DNA from: Euwallacea fornicatus
Lineage: Eukaryota > Arthropoda > Insecta > Coleoptera > Curculionidae
Length of the DNA stretch: 64,000 nt
Direction: 5' to 3'
Assembly (NCBI RefSeq): GCF_040115645.1
Contig: NC_089542.1
Coordinates: 5,890,001 to 5,954,000 of the forward strand
Shown: positions 1 to 12,043 of the stretch, one piece after another
Layout: every line of letters starts with the position of its first letter
Numbering within the stretch: the first letter of the stretch is position 1
Position numbers and translations under genes: made by a program
Notes under the pieces: model-generated
Databases searched by the model: none
Told to the model about the DNA's origin: nothing
The model's input: the letters and a program-made list of their open reading frames with translations, nothing else

Positions 1-438
1 CGAAAATCACCAATACACACATCAAAACAGGACTCATCGCTAAAAATGACTTCCGACCAGTTTTCTATAGTCCAATTCACTTTTGTTTTAGGCCAAGTAA
101 GTCTTGCTCTTTTTTGTTTTTTAGTAATTAATGGTTTCTCTTTTTCCTAAAATACTATGCTGTTTCAGCTCTTAAGGTATTCCTTCGATCATTTTTACAA
201 ACTCTTTAATTGTTCTTTGGTCTGTATTTGTTACAAGTCGTGGTCTGCCGGTATCTTTAATTCTGATGCTACCGGTTTTTCGATAGTGCTTTAAGATATC
301 ACTAACAGTAGATTTTGATAAATCCAATTCATTGACAATTTGGATAACTCTTGTTTCCGTATAATATTTCTTTATTATAAGTTGTCTTAATTGGGCATTA
401 ATAGCTTTTCCGCGACCCATTTGTAGGGTAACGGACAC
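1..438 (-). pseudogene. Tc1-like transposase relic, cut by the left window edge
   Basis: Read on the minus strand, the first 88 codons (438 to 172) give a Tc1-type DNA-binding region. It starts MGRGKAINAQLRQLI, has a helix-turn-helix around VIQIVNELDLSKSTVSDIL, and carries the minor-groove motif GRPR. A stop follows at about 172. Further along the strand (about 125 to 1) a second block reads ARLTWPKTKVNWTIENWSEV and then IFSDESCFDV. This matches the region around the first catalytic aspartate of Tc1 transposases. The segment between the blocks is too short for an intact protein and holds stops. The rest of the catalytic domain, if present, lies left of the window. In life it would cut and paste its own element at TA sites; this copy is dead. 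Confidence 0.85.
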
Positions 439-1749
439 TGGTAACTGACAATGACGTTAACAAAGCATAGCAATTGTTCTTTCGATGAGTATCTAGTAAC
501 TAGTACATAAATAAATAAAATTCCGAACATTTATTTGTCAACCAATTTTTGTCACGTTCAATTCTATTGTTAATATTTTCAATAGTTTTTTGTTAAATCT
601 TTAAATGGATAGTTAAATCTAAATAAATGTTTTCCGAGAGTACCCTTTATTAATTAAAATTTTTTAATTTTGTTTTTGTCGGAAATCAAGAATATATTTG
701 TCCTAACATGTGGTCGTTAGGGCTTGTATAAAAAGTTTTCATGACAAGAACAATAAAACTTTTTTTACACTATTTTTTTTATGCACCATTTTTTTAATGC
801 ATAAAAACAATTTTTTTGTTGCTTAGCTATGTCAGTTTTAAAGATTTTTTTATAAATCTTAAGAAGGTATAGAATCATTATAAAGTAACTTTCAATGTGT
901 TTATTTGAAAAAACGTGCTCTTTTGGTATTTAATCTTAATTCTATAAATGAAAAATTATTAATAAATATTATTTAATGATATAAAAATACATAGGATGTC
1001 AAAATTTTGAATGTACATCTGGATTTCACGTATAATCTCTACTAGGAACTGTTTTCAGATTCTCCTTAACTTAATTAATAGTCAAAATGGGGCGAAGAAT
1101 CGAAAATCATCAATTTAAATAAATCTTCCGTATATCTGAAAGAATTGAAGATGGCTCTATTCTCTTTGGTCCAATCGACTATGTTCAAAAATGAAGCTTT
1201 TAACACCTTTCTTCCTTCCTTATGTCAATTACTGTATGGCCTGTATCGTTTAAATCTAACGAAAGATGAACACTCTGTACGCGTGCTTCATGGGAAAAAG
1301 AAATGCGTTTCTCCTTCTATTGTATAAGGGCCAAGTGGAGGCAAAAACCAGTTTAAATGCCTGAAAGCAGGGCATAAAAATAGCAACAATGGAGCGGACT
1401 TCCTGGCCGAAAGTGTCTTATTGTTTTGTTCTGCAGACTGGACAAATCTTTGTTATTTATTCTGGGTGCCTTTGTTACTGCTCGGATCAATCATTTTGTG
1501 TAAGCAAGCAAAAGAATGTCTAAACCAGTATCTTCTTCCTCCAAACCTTTTTTGGATATTTTGAAACTAAAAATTAGAAAGATGGTGTAAGCTGTAAGTG
1601 TCTCTATGTCTGTCTTAATTTATTTTGAGGCCACGGAGCCTCAAACAGGAAACTTTCATTTGCGAAAATGAGTGAAAAACGTCAATTTCCTCTCCTCGTG
1701 TATCCCCACTTGCAAAGTCGACTATTATAAATGAAGCATTATTTTGTAG
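439..1749. other. AT-rich intergenic DNA, no feature recognised
   Basis: No coding region, RNA gene or clear repeat was recognised. It begins just beyond the Tc1 transposase N-terminus and must contain that element's outer inverted terminal repeat, but I could not place it because the partner end is outside the window. A 60-codon open frame at 1145-1327 has no recognisable composition or motif. Confidence 0.4.
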
Positions 1750-2470
1750 TTACAAGACCTCAGACGAGATTTTTATTCGTTAGATGCATTTGTTCGTCTT
1801 ATTCGTTAAGAGTTTACTAGAATAATCTATTCTCATTTCATCGTCTAGTTTCACCCAGAAGTTGAATTTTCGTACGAAACATTCTGGATACTTCTGGGTA
1901 ACTAAAATCTAGAGTTTTCAGAGCTAATTTCGAGTGCAGCTATCCCTACACGTATTTATCGCCGTTTTCAAGTTATAAGGCCTAAGAGAGTACTTTTATC
2001 TACTCGAGTTTACTAAAATTACATGTTATTATCTCTTCATCTATTAACCATTTCAAATCTGACTTTTTGAAAGAAACATCGTGTATATTCTCACCGCAGT
2101 AGAAACTAGAGACTTAAAAGATAATTTCGATTGTAGGGACTCCTATGCACATCTCTAACCATTTTGAAGTTACAAAGTTTCACACTAGATTTCTATTCAA
2201 CAGCTTTACTAAGAATCAAGGGTACAAGGAACCTAAAAGTGAATATTTTAAAATCTAATTTCTTGTATATTTTCAGGAATTAAAATACAGGGTTTAAAAG
2301 GTAAATTTTGGACAGAGATGTCCCTATATTTATCGGTATTTACATTCAAATTAAAAAGATTCAAATCTTCAAGAGAATTTACTAAAAATATTCATTTCAG
2401 TCTCATCAATGTACATTTACAAGTTATTTTTTTATGGCAGAGATGCATATTGCATATGCACAGATCTAAT
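1750..2470. repeat. Degenerate tandem repeat, unit about 200 bp, 3-4 copies
   Basis: Similar blocks recur head to tail near 1753, 1970, 2170 and 2340. Each contains an AAGTTAYAA-like segment followed by a variant of GAGTTTACTAAAAT. Next come a TTCATC/TCATC block and a line like AAACTAGAGACTTAAAAG, then a TATCCCTAC-type segment. Spacing is about 200-215 bp in the first units and shorter later. The units are strongly diverged, suggesting an old minisatellite or a decayed repeated transposon terminus. Confidence 0.5.
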
Positions 2471-2942
2471 TTCTAAATCAAAAAGGAAATTTTCAGAAAA
2501 ATTCCGAATTTTTCGATGTACTGTTTTTCGACTTTACGTATTGAAAAATATTGTTTGATATATTGCTCCTGGTCAACTCATGTTCTGTAATTTTCAAATT
2601 GCATTTTTTGGACTACTGGAATTTAAAAGCACACAGGGAACGTGGGTTTCATAGCGACCTCATATTTCAGAAACCGAGAAAGATATTAGAAGCTTCTTTT
2701 TTTCAGTTATACAGGATGTCCATTTAATTATCGGATTCCCATGAGTTTATTTGTCTTTTCCTAAAAATCAATTACGGGAATGGATTATATATGAGGCTAA
2801 TCAAGTTAAATTTCACAATTAGTTACAACGCTACAAGGTGTCTCAAAAAATTGGGGTTTCATAAAGTGTCTCTTATTCAAATAGGACCATCTGTATATTT
2901 ATCACGTAATAGAATCCTCTCTTGATCGTGTGTTGGTTCCCA
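2471..2942. repeat. Scattered transposon termini in non-coding DNA
   Basis: Two sequences resembling the common terminus of the foldback families here are visible: TACAGGATGTC at 2709 and TACAAGGTGTCTC at 2832. Neither has an obvious inverted partner nearby, so they look like solo or decayed ends. Nothing else was recognised. Confidence 0.35.
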
Positions 2943-3976
2943 GATTTTTTTTTGCTTTTGGATGCACTGACTTGAATTTATGATGTTTAAAAAAAGTCAC
3001 ATTTGCAGTGCGTCATAAAAATATTAATGCCACAGTTAGCTTACCTCGTATTTTAATAGTCTTAGGATGGAGCCTCATGTAAGATCACCTTAGCAGGCAC
3101 GAATATTTATTTAGACAAAAATATATACAAGGTGTTCGTAATAGCCACTTCAATTTTTATCATTTCAAGTTTAGTTTTCTTGTTTTTTTTTCAAATAGGG
3201 TAATCTGTTTTTTATAACGTGGGATGAAAGGACATTCAGGTTTCTTCTTTCGGTATAAAATAATGTCTATTCGTCGTAAATGTGAATTGAATTATTATTT
3301 CCGAAAAACTCGTATTCATGGTTAAGTGCCTGAGTGTTAAGCATACACTGCCATGATTTCCATGGTTTTTAGTTTAAAGTTTTGACAGCTCATTTACGGT
3401 TTTCTATTCCTTAGACATTTGTTCATTTTAAACCTGGCCATCATAATGAACTGTACTCAACAAGAATGGTTCGTGTGATGGAAAAGGTTTATTAGCATTT
3501 CGGCACAATGATTTCTTAATTTATGACATCCCATCGAAAGGAGCCTAGAAAGGCTAAAGGAGCGTTTCGAAAGGACTGGCAACTTTAATTATGGAAGAAA
3601 AGTCGAAAGAGGAAGGTCTCAGAAGAACAAAATCAACTGGATATCGCTTTATCATTAGTAGAAAACTCAAGCATTAGCGTAAGAGAAATTAGTAAGGAGC
3701 TTAATGAGCTGTCAAAACAACATAGAAATCATGGCAACGCATGTTAAACACTTAGGCATAAATCAAAGTTGTTATTGTGAACACCCTGGACGTGTCTTTG
3801 GCGAAGTGAGCATTAGTGCCTCCTAAGGTGATCTTACAGGAAAATCCATCCTAAAATTACCAAAATTCAACGTAAACTAACTGCGATTAAAATTTTTTAT
3901 AAGGTACTGCGAATGTCTAAAATTTATTTTAAACTGTGGGAACCTCGCGTCACTGCATCTCAGGACAAAAAAAATC
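2943..3976. mobile_element. Nested inverted-repeat element with a transposase relic inside
   Basis: The arms at about 2943-3120 and 3795-3976 are inverted copies. For example, AAGATCACCTTAGCAGGCAC at 3091-3110 matches the complement of GTGCCTCCTAAGGTGATCTT at 3817-3836. A second pair of ends with the canonical terminus sits inside: TACAAGGTGTTCGTAATAGC at 3126 and the complement of TTGTTATTGTGAACACCCT ending near 3788. The inner 660-bp unit therefore looks like its own element placed at or near the centre of an older palindrome. A single long foldback with a terminus-like internal motif is the alternative. Confidence 0.65.
3430..3735 (+). pseudogene. N-terminal helix-turn-helix relic of an IS630-Tc1-mariner transposase
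   Basis: Across shifting frames the + strand reads LERLKERFERTGNFNYGRK and then IALSLVENSSISVREISKEL. This is the usual pairing in insect transposases of the DUF4817/HTH type: a helix-turn-helix ending in a RL..RF..TG element, then a second helical unit (..VEENP..S.R.IA.EL). Upstream, MNCTQQEWFV may be the start of the protein. Several stops and frameshifts interrupt it and no catalytic part is present. It lies inside the inner inverted-repeat unit at 3126-3789, so that unit is probably an internally deleted derivative of an autonomous element. Confidence 0.6.
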
Positions 3977-6900
3977 AAAAAATTAACACAGGGTCAAGAA
4001 AAGATTTTACCACGTGAAAAAATGCAGAGAATCTTATTTAAAAAATTTCACGTTATGGCGCCCCACCTTTTTCGAGAGGCCCTTGTCGCTAATTTTAAAA
4101 ATTCCCTTCACTGGCCTCATATACATTTCCATAATTGATTTATTAACGAAATCACAAATGAACTTATAGGAGGCGATGGGGCCGTTATATGGACACCGTC
4201 TATAGCAAAAATCAAACTTTTTTCGCACCTTGAGGGAGACTCTAGCATTAGATTTTGTTTTAATCGCAGTGGAATTTTTATAATTAGTTTTGTCTTTGGA
4301 CGACAGTGAGTACTACTTGATTCATTTACAGTCAAATAAACTCCTGCATTAATAATAAAAGCAGCACTGCAGATTTATATGTTACATGCAACATAATTTA
4401 AAGAAGTACGACACGCACCTTATTAGCTGCAGGTCCACTGTTGGTAACATGCTTTATAAGCGCCAACGACATTGTCTGGATGAGTTAACGGAATTAGAAT
4501 ATTACGTCGGAACCTATTCGGCCGGAATAATGAGTCGAATGAATATTCAAACAGTGCCATTTGCATATGAAGGACAGCTCGAGTTTCGCACTTGGAGCAC
4601 GAATCGTGAAAGAGCTTCTTTTCTACTTGCAGAGATCGCTCTCAATGGGACGAATCTTAAAAAAAAATGCATCCAGGAATGACTGTCTGTTGGACTATTA
4701 GTAGCCAGGCAAAGGGAATAATTTATGTTGGAGATTGTTGTAAATCATGCCCATTCATGGGGAAGAGGCGCATCGCTGCTTGGTACGGAGCCCCGACTTG
4801 TATGGGTATTTAAATCACTTAAACTGCTGGAAAGGTTTTTGGAGATGCGGATCTTGTATTATGCATAGTCGAGGCTAAAACTGTATTACATAAGCTTAGG
4901 TAAACTACCCCTAAGCTCGACTAGAAAAATCCAGACATTTATTGACATATATACTAGCAAATTTCCGTGCAGTTCTCCCTTAGTAATGAATTTCTATAAT
5001 TGCATTGTACTATTGCGTGCATGGATGTTGTCTTCTATATAAGCAACTTACATAGAAATAAAGTAAGGTGTCCGCTATGCGGATTTTAAATTTCCACTCT
5101 ACTTACCGAACCCTGAAAAGCTCTAATTATTGTTATGACGCCCTTAGTAGGGGAAATTCAATTACCCAGACCCATTTGTATAGACTTAAATAAGTAAATA
5201 GCACCATTGGGAATGCTATATATAAAAAAATGCTCACATATGAAAATGCGCCACACATACCAGAGAAATGGCGGCTGTTAATTTCTGCATACATTTCCTG
5301 ATTAAGGTATGTGCAGATGGAAATGAGGCTATGAACTGGCCGTGTTAAGGGTTTCTTTTATTGCAATTATTTATTATAATAGTGGCTATTAAAATGTTGG
5401 GCAAAATTGAGGTGAAAATACAATGAAAAGCAAGAAAAATAAGTTTTGATGGTGATTACTAAATGGTGTCTGGCGACCAATTTTGATAGAAATTGTTTGA
5501 TTGTGGCGTGAGAAAATATTAATGCGGAACATTTAGGGTCAGAAGTGTTCTAATCCCAAAATTGTTTTGAGGGCTTCAAGAACTTAAGACTTCGGTCCTT
5601 TTCAAATCAATCTCGGTAGTTTTTTAAGACATCGTGAGTCCAAAAACCAAATTTTTTAAACTTTTTCCGGGTCCTAAGGGCGACATTTCGATTATTTTAA
5701 GAGAAAATGGGCGCATTCAGGTGCTAAAAGCGCATCGTAGTCGTTTGGATTGAGCATTTTGAATGATTTGTTGAAGATTCGTGTTACCACGGCAGTAAAG
5801 CAGTGCGCTGGTTTGTTAAGGGGTTTGACAGAGCTAGCAGGTCAATACTTTATTGTATGTTTTTTTTTAAGTTAGAAAAAGTTTTAGAACGAAATAATGG
5901 AAAACTGGGAAATTTTTATAAATTTCAGGATTTTGAAATTATTATTCAGGAAAATAACATGATAATTTTGCTGCTTTTCATTTCATTGTCACTGTGGATA
6001 TATCAACACTGGAACTTCAGTTTTGAGGCATTGTTAGATACAAAGAACGTATTATGTCGTTTTCCCTAAATCCAAACTTCTTCCGTAGGTCCGTAGATCC
6101 TAATAATCGTTATTTTGATATTGCGAAACGTATAAATTTTCAAGTGCAAAGTCCAGTCCACCAAAAATCCACTAAAATCATTGATTTTGAGTAAAACCTC
6201 GAAAGTCCGTTCGTATAAGGAACATGAAGATCTTCTTCATTCAATTTTAAATTTTTACATAGAGTACGTGACTGAATTTTAAATAAATGACCTTTTCAAG
6301 ACCTCCGAGAAGCAGCAAATATAGCATCATTGAAATTAGAAATCTTGAGAGAGCAATTGACTTGGCCCCGATCTTTAAAGATCCAGTTGAAAATTGAAGT
6401 TAACCGACAGTTGAAGAAGAATTTGAAGAAGATCTGTGAAAGACCTTTACAGTTAACCGAAATACTTTGCCTGACGGTTGCCCTTGATTGAAAGTTATTT
6501 GACACGCGGTGGTTTGAGGAGCTGACCTACGGAGTTTCAGGTCTCCTGACCCGAACGTCTTCTTTGTTCAATTTGATTTTTTATCGTCAACTGAACCAGA
6601 ACAATTACTAGAAGAAACCATGACAGGAACTCTCAAATTATAAAATCAAACAGGCTTAAATCCACCGAGTCACATGGCCGAATACTTAAAAGGCGCCGCC
6701 TTGAAAGCAAAGTCCGCTGGCCTGTCTAACCAGATATATTTCAGATTGATCATCATTAATTGCGGTCATTAATCAGACCTAGCTCCATGTAGTACCAGCA
6801 AATCGAACGTTGGTTTGGCAAATACTCGTTTAAGGTTAAATCGGTTTTTAGTCGCGTGTCAGAAATAATAAAATTATCGCTAGGCGCAATACCAATTAAT

Positions 6901-8350
6901 TCCTTGTCTGCTGACACAAGTGGACATGCATGTAAACTTGAGCCAACCCTGGGAAAATTGCCAGGGGCGGTCTGGATTATTGAGTAATTGAGGAAGTGAC
7001 TTGAGACTCAATATTTGGGTCGCTTCATTCAGTTTCTCGATATTCACGGGCAATGAAATTTAAAGAGCTGCTTTATTAGATTTTGTGTCGAGTTCGGATT
7101 TTAAGGAACCGTCGATCTAAAAATACGTGTATAGATGTCGAGCTTTTACAAACCTGATTCATAGCTACATTTCAATTACGATCGCTCATACCCAGTTCCT
7201 GGATAAATTTGCATGTCTTGCCTGAGTCGATATGGAAAATGGGAAATATAAGTAAATAGTTTTAGAGTTGTCGTGAACGATCGCATCGTAAAATATTGTA
7301 TTATCTATGCGACGAAGGGAAAATGAATTTAAATGCTGACAGCAAGCGCACGCAAAGCTAATGCGGGTATAAGGAGAGGTTTTCTTCTAAAAAATCTGGA
7401 AACTAAACATGGCGGCAGTAAAAATCTTCTAAACAAAATATATATTGCACGTTTAATTGGTGACATCATTTTGACTGGAATACTTTTAATTTAACACTTG
7501 CGATTCAGTAATTGTTTCGTTAATATTCATTACTATGAAAATAAAACTGACGAGGCTTAATATGAATAAATCCATATGAAACATAGAATACACTGTTGAT
7601 TGAAGTAAATCGTTACAAGTAACTCATAAGCAAACTGTGAGTCACTCATATGAAATGGAAATATGTAATTGTCCTGTAAATAGAGAAATTAGTTATTTAT
7701 TGTTCGTTTATCTTAGAGTTTGCCTTTTTCAGGATCTTCCATTCTAGTTTTAGCGAAACTCTCGTTAGTTTGATGCTTCTTCAAGTTTTGTGATTAATTA
7801 TTATAAGATTGAGGCGCAAAGTTTCTTAGAGATCTAGGTGTTTCTGATGAAAGGGAATTTCCATTGAGTTTCGGCTAAGAGTTCTTGGATGCAAAATTAA
7901 AGAATCTTTAACAAAATTTCAGCAGCCGCTTTTTCTTGATCTTGATCCGGGATTGCGAGTACTAAACGTCTCAGAATTTTGTAGTGTCCGAACGATTTTC
8001 AGGGCGGTTTCGGAACGGAGAAGAATGTTTGTTTATTTAAGCCCGTTCAGTTGCAAAGTTGCTAATTCTCATTTATTTTTTCCTTGTTGAAAATCTTCAA
8101 TGGCTCTTCCATGATGAAAATTCAGGCGTGTTATGTAAGAAGCCGACGGAGAGGACGCTGATATTTTTTTGGAATAGGAAACTCTTTCGTGGATCTATCT
8201 TGTTTAAATTTTAAAGTTTCTTTTATTCTTCTTTTATGATTGATAGCTCAAGAGATTCCGAACAACGTGCTTAAGAAGAGAAGAATTTTTGAAAAATCTT
8301 AAAACTTCAAAACCAACAGCCGTGCAATTTTATTTCTTCTTATTATCTCT
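3977..8350. other. Non-coding DNA, no gene recognised
   Basis: No supported gene. The longest reading frames, 98 codons at 4386-4682 (+) and 88 codons at 5803-6069 (+), show no recognisable domain or splice context. The 4386 frame has fairly protein-like composition but no homology I can name. Parts near 6670-7130 have less skewed base composition, as unique intergenic or regulatory DNA often does, but no specific element can be named. Confidence 0.4.
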
Positions 8351-8620
8351 AGAGACGTTCCTGGTTTTTGATACTGATAGCAAACTAAAATTTCCATGTT
8401 TTCGAGTTTTCACTATGATTTTTCATTGGTAAATGTATTTATTCAGCGGGGCGCTAAACAAATGAAGCCTTTTGCAGAAATTATCAATCATGCACACATC
8501 TACTAGAGACGCCCCTGTCCCTCGTTATCTAAATCAAATCGAGTTTCTGATATATTTTTTTTCGAGCTGAAGTTGATTTGTTCAGTGGCGCGCTAAGGAT
8601 GGAATTTTCTTTTTGGAAAA
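8351..8620. repeat. Degenerate tandem duplication, unit about 140-155 bp
   Basis: Two successive blocks begin AGAGACGTTCCTG (8351) and AGAGACGCCCCTG (8505). They end with TTATTCAGCGGGGCGCTAAA and TTGTTCAGTGGCGCGCTAAG. The middle parts are diverged but keep a TTTTTCGAG/TTTCGAG segment. It looks like an old local duplication. Confidence 0.5.
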
Positions 8621-10980
8621 AAATCGCAAAACACTTTGAAAAATTAAATCTGAATAGAAAATCAAACTTTAGGATTTTAAAGGAATCTTACTTGTTGTAT
8701 TTATATTGTGTAACCTATTTATTCATTTAAAAAGACTAACATTTAACATTTTTTTTCTAGGTAAGTCCCGCATTTAACTACCTGTCTCTAACTAAAGTAC
8801 GTCTCGGTAAGTACGTTTTTCTGTATTTCTATAAATATCACATGAAATCCATATAAACTAATAGCGAAAAACATTAAAATACTGTTAATATATCAAATTA
8901 AATCTGCCACTCTGCTGGGCTGACACACGAAACGTCCATGGCATCAGATCCATTATTATTTCATCTGAATATATTGTTTTGAAGACTCAAATCAAGTCGG
9001 GGCGTTTTATATAATGTCTAAGCCCCAGATAACTTCACCTATTACCAGGTAACTGGGCCCTATCAGACTATAAAGCTTAAAGCACATCCTTTATCCAATT
9101 TAATCCCCGATCATTATTTAAGACATTTGTTGTCATAAAGTCGTAAAAATGAGCTTTTTTGGATGTGATCCAGTACGCCAATAGAGTTTAGATGTATTTT
9201 TAGACGTGTTATTTACAAAAAGAGCTTGATTTGAGGCTATTATTGGCTTTGATTACGCTAAAATTTGTAACTTTAGTTTTATCTGGAAGTAGATAGAACA
9301 AATAGTAACAAGCATAATAAAACATTCTAATCTTTTTAAATTGCTTACGCATTTACAGGAACATTAAGCTAATAACATTCGAGCGCCTGTGTTTTTATTG
9401 CTTCTAAACAACAGTGAAAAATGAAAATATTTTGAGCTGGAACGTTAAGGCTGGTGGCTTAAGTTGAAATTTAACAAAAGCTCATTTTTTTCTGTCATTG
9501 AATAGAAGCAAAACACCTACCTATATTTGCGTGAGCATTGGTTAGAATTGCTGCATTTGAACTTTAACGATCTATTTCTTCTCGTGATAGTTCGGTAAAC
9601 GTTTATTTTTAATCTAACACTGAAAAATGTGTTAATGAAATTTTCAAAAAGAATAATTTGCTGAACAATCTTACTTTGCACAGATTTGTTGGTGATTTCA
9701 AAGAGCCTTTGAGAATTTAATGAACATTTTCAAGTAATCTTTGCACATATGATGAGATGTTCAAGATATATGAAATACTCTTAGAATTGCGAGGCTAATT
9801 AAAAAATTAAAAATGTACCATTCGTTTAATAGGACCAAGATGACTTATTCATATTTTTAAAATAATTGTTTTTAATATTTCAAATTGTGAAATTTCTCAT
9901 CGAAAGTTCTTTGATTCGATTGCTGATAAACATTCCCACAATTGATGGTTTTTTATAACAATTTTATTGTATGGAGAACATAGATGAGCCGATTGCTTTG
10001 TCCTATTTACTAATTCGAGCTTGGCGGTTGGTTCCTTGTAAAATAAGCGGATTCTTTGTTCTAGAAACCAATTATGTATACCATTTCCAATACGCAACGG
10101 AAAACGTCATATAGTTTTTCCATAATTATGGGCGTCAGATAATCTCGACCACCTTGTATACTTGAGATTATTATTCAATTTTTTGACTGTTTTTTTTTTG
10201 CTAAAATTTTGTACTAATTTTTTAATGTTTAAATTTGAAAAGAATTCTCACTGCAAACTGAAACTGCAAAATTTTTGTTTTTATTTCGAACGGACCTCGA
10301 GTTGAAATCACAGAATTTGAGTTCAGAGTTTAAAAATATATTTAACTCGAAGTGAAATCGCCGAATCTGGACTTGTTTCACCTATTGGTGAATATTTATC
10401 ATTTTTAACTCTTTTAGAGATTCTGTCAAATATGAGGAAATATCTAATGATACCAGATGAGACCTTATCCAAAAATATTCAACTCGCGTAAATAGCATTA
10501 GATTCCTTAAAAAACTTGAAACTCAATTAAAATTTTTCAGTCAATTCTCATAACTAAAACTATTTTTCGAAACTTCTCTCGAAAATACTTCAAAAATAGT
10601 TAAAGAATTATTGTGTCCGAAAATCAGTTGACAATATTGGAATATCCCTGCAATGGAGAAGAAAATGTTGATATTTTGTGAAAATCTATTTTAAAGTTTT
10701 TGGAAAGCAAATCACACTGTGGCAATGTTCAGAATTTTGTTAAACAAAAAAAAATTCTAATTAAAGTATTTCTTTTATTTATGGCAAATATTTTATATCT
10801 CCAAAGTGGAAGCAGTTGCATTCGAGTTTAGTTTGAGATGTGAGTAACCTTGTAAAACATAAAACAACTTTTAAAACAAAACTCAAGAAAAAAATTTTTT
10901 TTAATTGAAATTGCGCGTTCTCTATACATGTACATATACAAGTCTTTAAGGATCGTAAGATCGTTGGTTTTTCTGACAGA
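8621..10980. other. Non-coding DNA; one short local duplication
   Basis: No gene recognised. At about 10290-10375 a short motif occurs twice in tandem with a spacing of about 60-65 bp (CTCGAGTTGAAATCACAGAA and ACTCGAAGTGAAATCGCCGA). The rest is AT-rich sequence without visible structure. Confidence 0.4.
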
Positions 10981-11500
10981 TACTATTTATAAATACCGCA
11001 AATTGATTTCGTGTGTTTAGTGACATAACGAGATTCCCTTGGCCTTATTCCAGTCACTATAATGACCGTTTAATAAATGACCACCCACAAGTCGCATTTT
11101 ACGAGCGGATTAGCAAAAATCATCATAATAAAAAAAACAAAAGCGCAACAGCGAGTCGGCGCCCTCCAACTTTTCCAAACTTTGGCGCTGCAGAGAGCGC
11201 TTTTCTCCGCTCAGTCATCGCGATATCGCCGTTCAACAGTTGAACATCGTCGGACTGTCGCAGCTCGCCTAGCCAATCCAGTCGCGAGTTATCAATTGTT
11301 TTTGGGCGCAAATTTTGTAGCACGCGATTTTTTCTCATTCGTTTTTTCTTGAAGAAAATGTGCTTGATGAACCTTTGTTGATTTTTTTTTCGTTTTTTTG
11401 CTGCTGTGCGTGATTTATTTGTGGGGTAAAAACTTTTTTCGTTTTGTTCAGTTTCTTTGGGCGTGTACAAATCAGATGTTTTTTTGTGGTATAATAACAA
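10980..11500 (+). promoter_or_regulatory. CpG-rich segment: candidate promoter and 5' UTR exon
   Basis: Between about 11150 and 11330 base composition changes sharply, with many CG dinucleotides (for example CATCGCGATATCGCCGTTC and GGACTGTCGCAGCTCGCC), against AT-rich surroundings. CTCAGTCATC near 11210 resembles the arthropod initiator TCAGTY. Possible donor-like sites follow, such as ATAATAG/GTATTT near 11508. Overlapping open frames on both strands are a by-product of the higher GC content, not evidence of coding. One reading is the transcription start of the LDLa gene whose signal-peptide exon starts at 21989, but no sequence link proves that. Strand is inferred from that idea. Confidence 0.35.
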
Positions 11501-12043
11501 TTATAATAGGTATTTTTATCTGAACTTATCAGCAAGGTCACCTAATTATCATGTCGCTGCAGAAGATCAAGTATAAGAAAAAAATAGATTACTGATTTTT
11601 ATTAATCCATATGATCCTCGTGAATAAATAATAAAATATGCATGCGTAATGTATTTATCACATCAAAAGATAAGACCTCAGACTTGGTTTTTAATGAGCG
11701 TGCAAATAAAGTTTCGCTGAAACAGCCGGGAATATTAAAATGGCACATTCTGTCACAATGTGTGCAAAGCTTTACGTTTTCATCGAATTTCCTCAACGGT
11801 ATTTCCCGGAGATCTGCCGTAATGCGCCAGTGTCAATCTTAGGGTTTTTCTTTGGAAACTCCTCTTGGAGGGCGAAACTTGAGAGGTTTTAATAGTTTAT
11901 GTAACTCTCAATCACAGTTCTGCGCTGTCGCGGAAGGAATGCTAATTATCGAAATGCTGATGATATTGAAAATTAGAAGGTTGTAAAGTGATGATTCAGA
12001 GAGTTCTTGGAGTAATTTTTAATATGGTTGGAAAAAGCATAGC
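11501..12043. other. Non-coding DNA, nothing recognised
   Basis: No feature seen. Small open frames on both strands (11602-11842) lack any recognisable motif. Confidence 0.4.

Noticed and set aside
4386..4682. 98-codon plus-strand frame with fairly protein-like composition
   Set aside because: No homology recognised and no matching splice or promoter signals; not enough to call a gene.
11123..11500. 125-codon minus-strand frame through the CpG-rich stretch, and two plus-strand frames over it
   Set aside because: They overlap on both strands, are rich in low-complexity basic residues from homopolymer runs, and have no domain. A GC-richer promoter or UTR explains them better.
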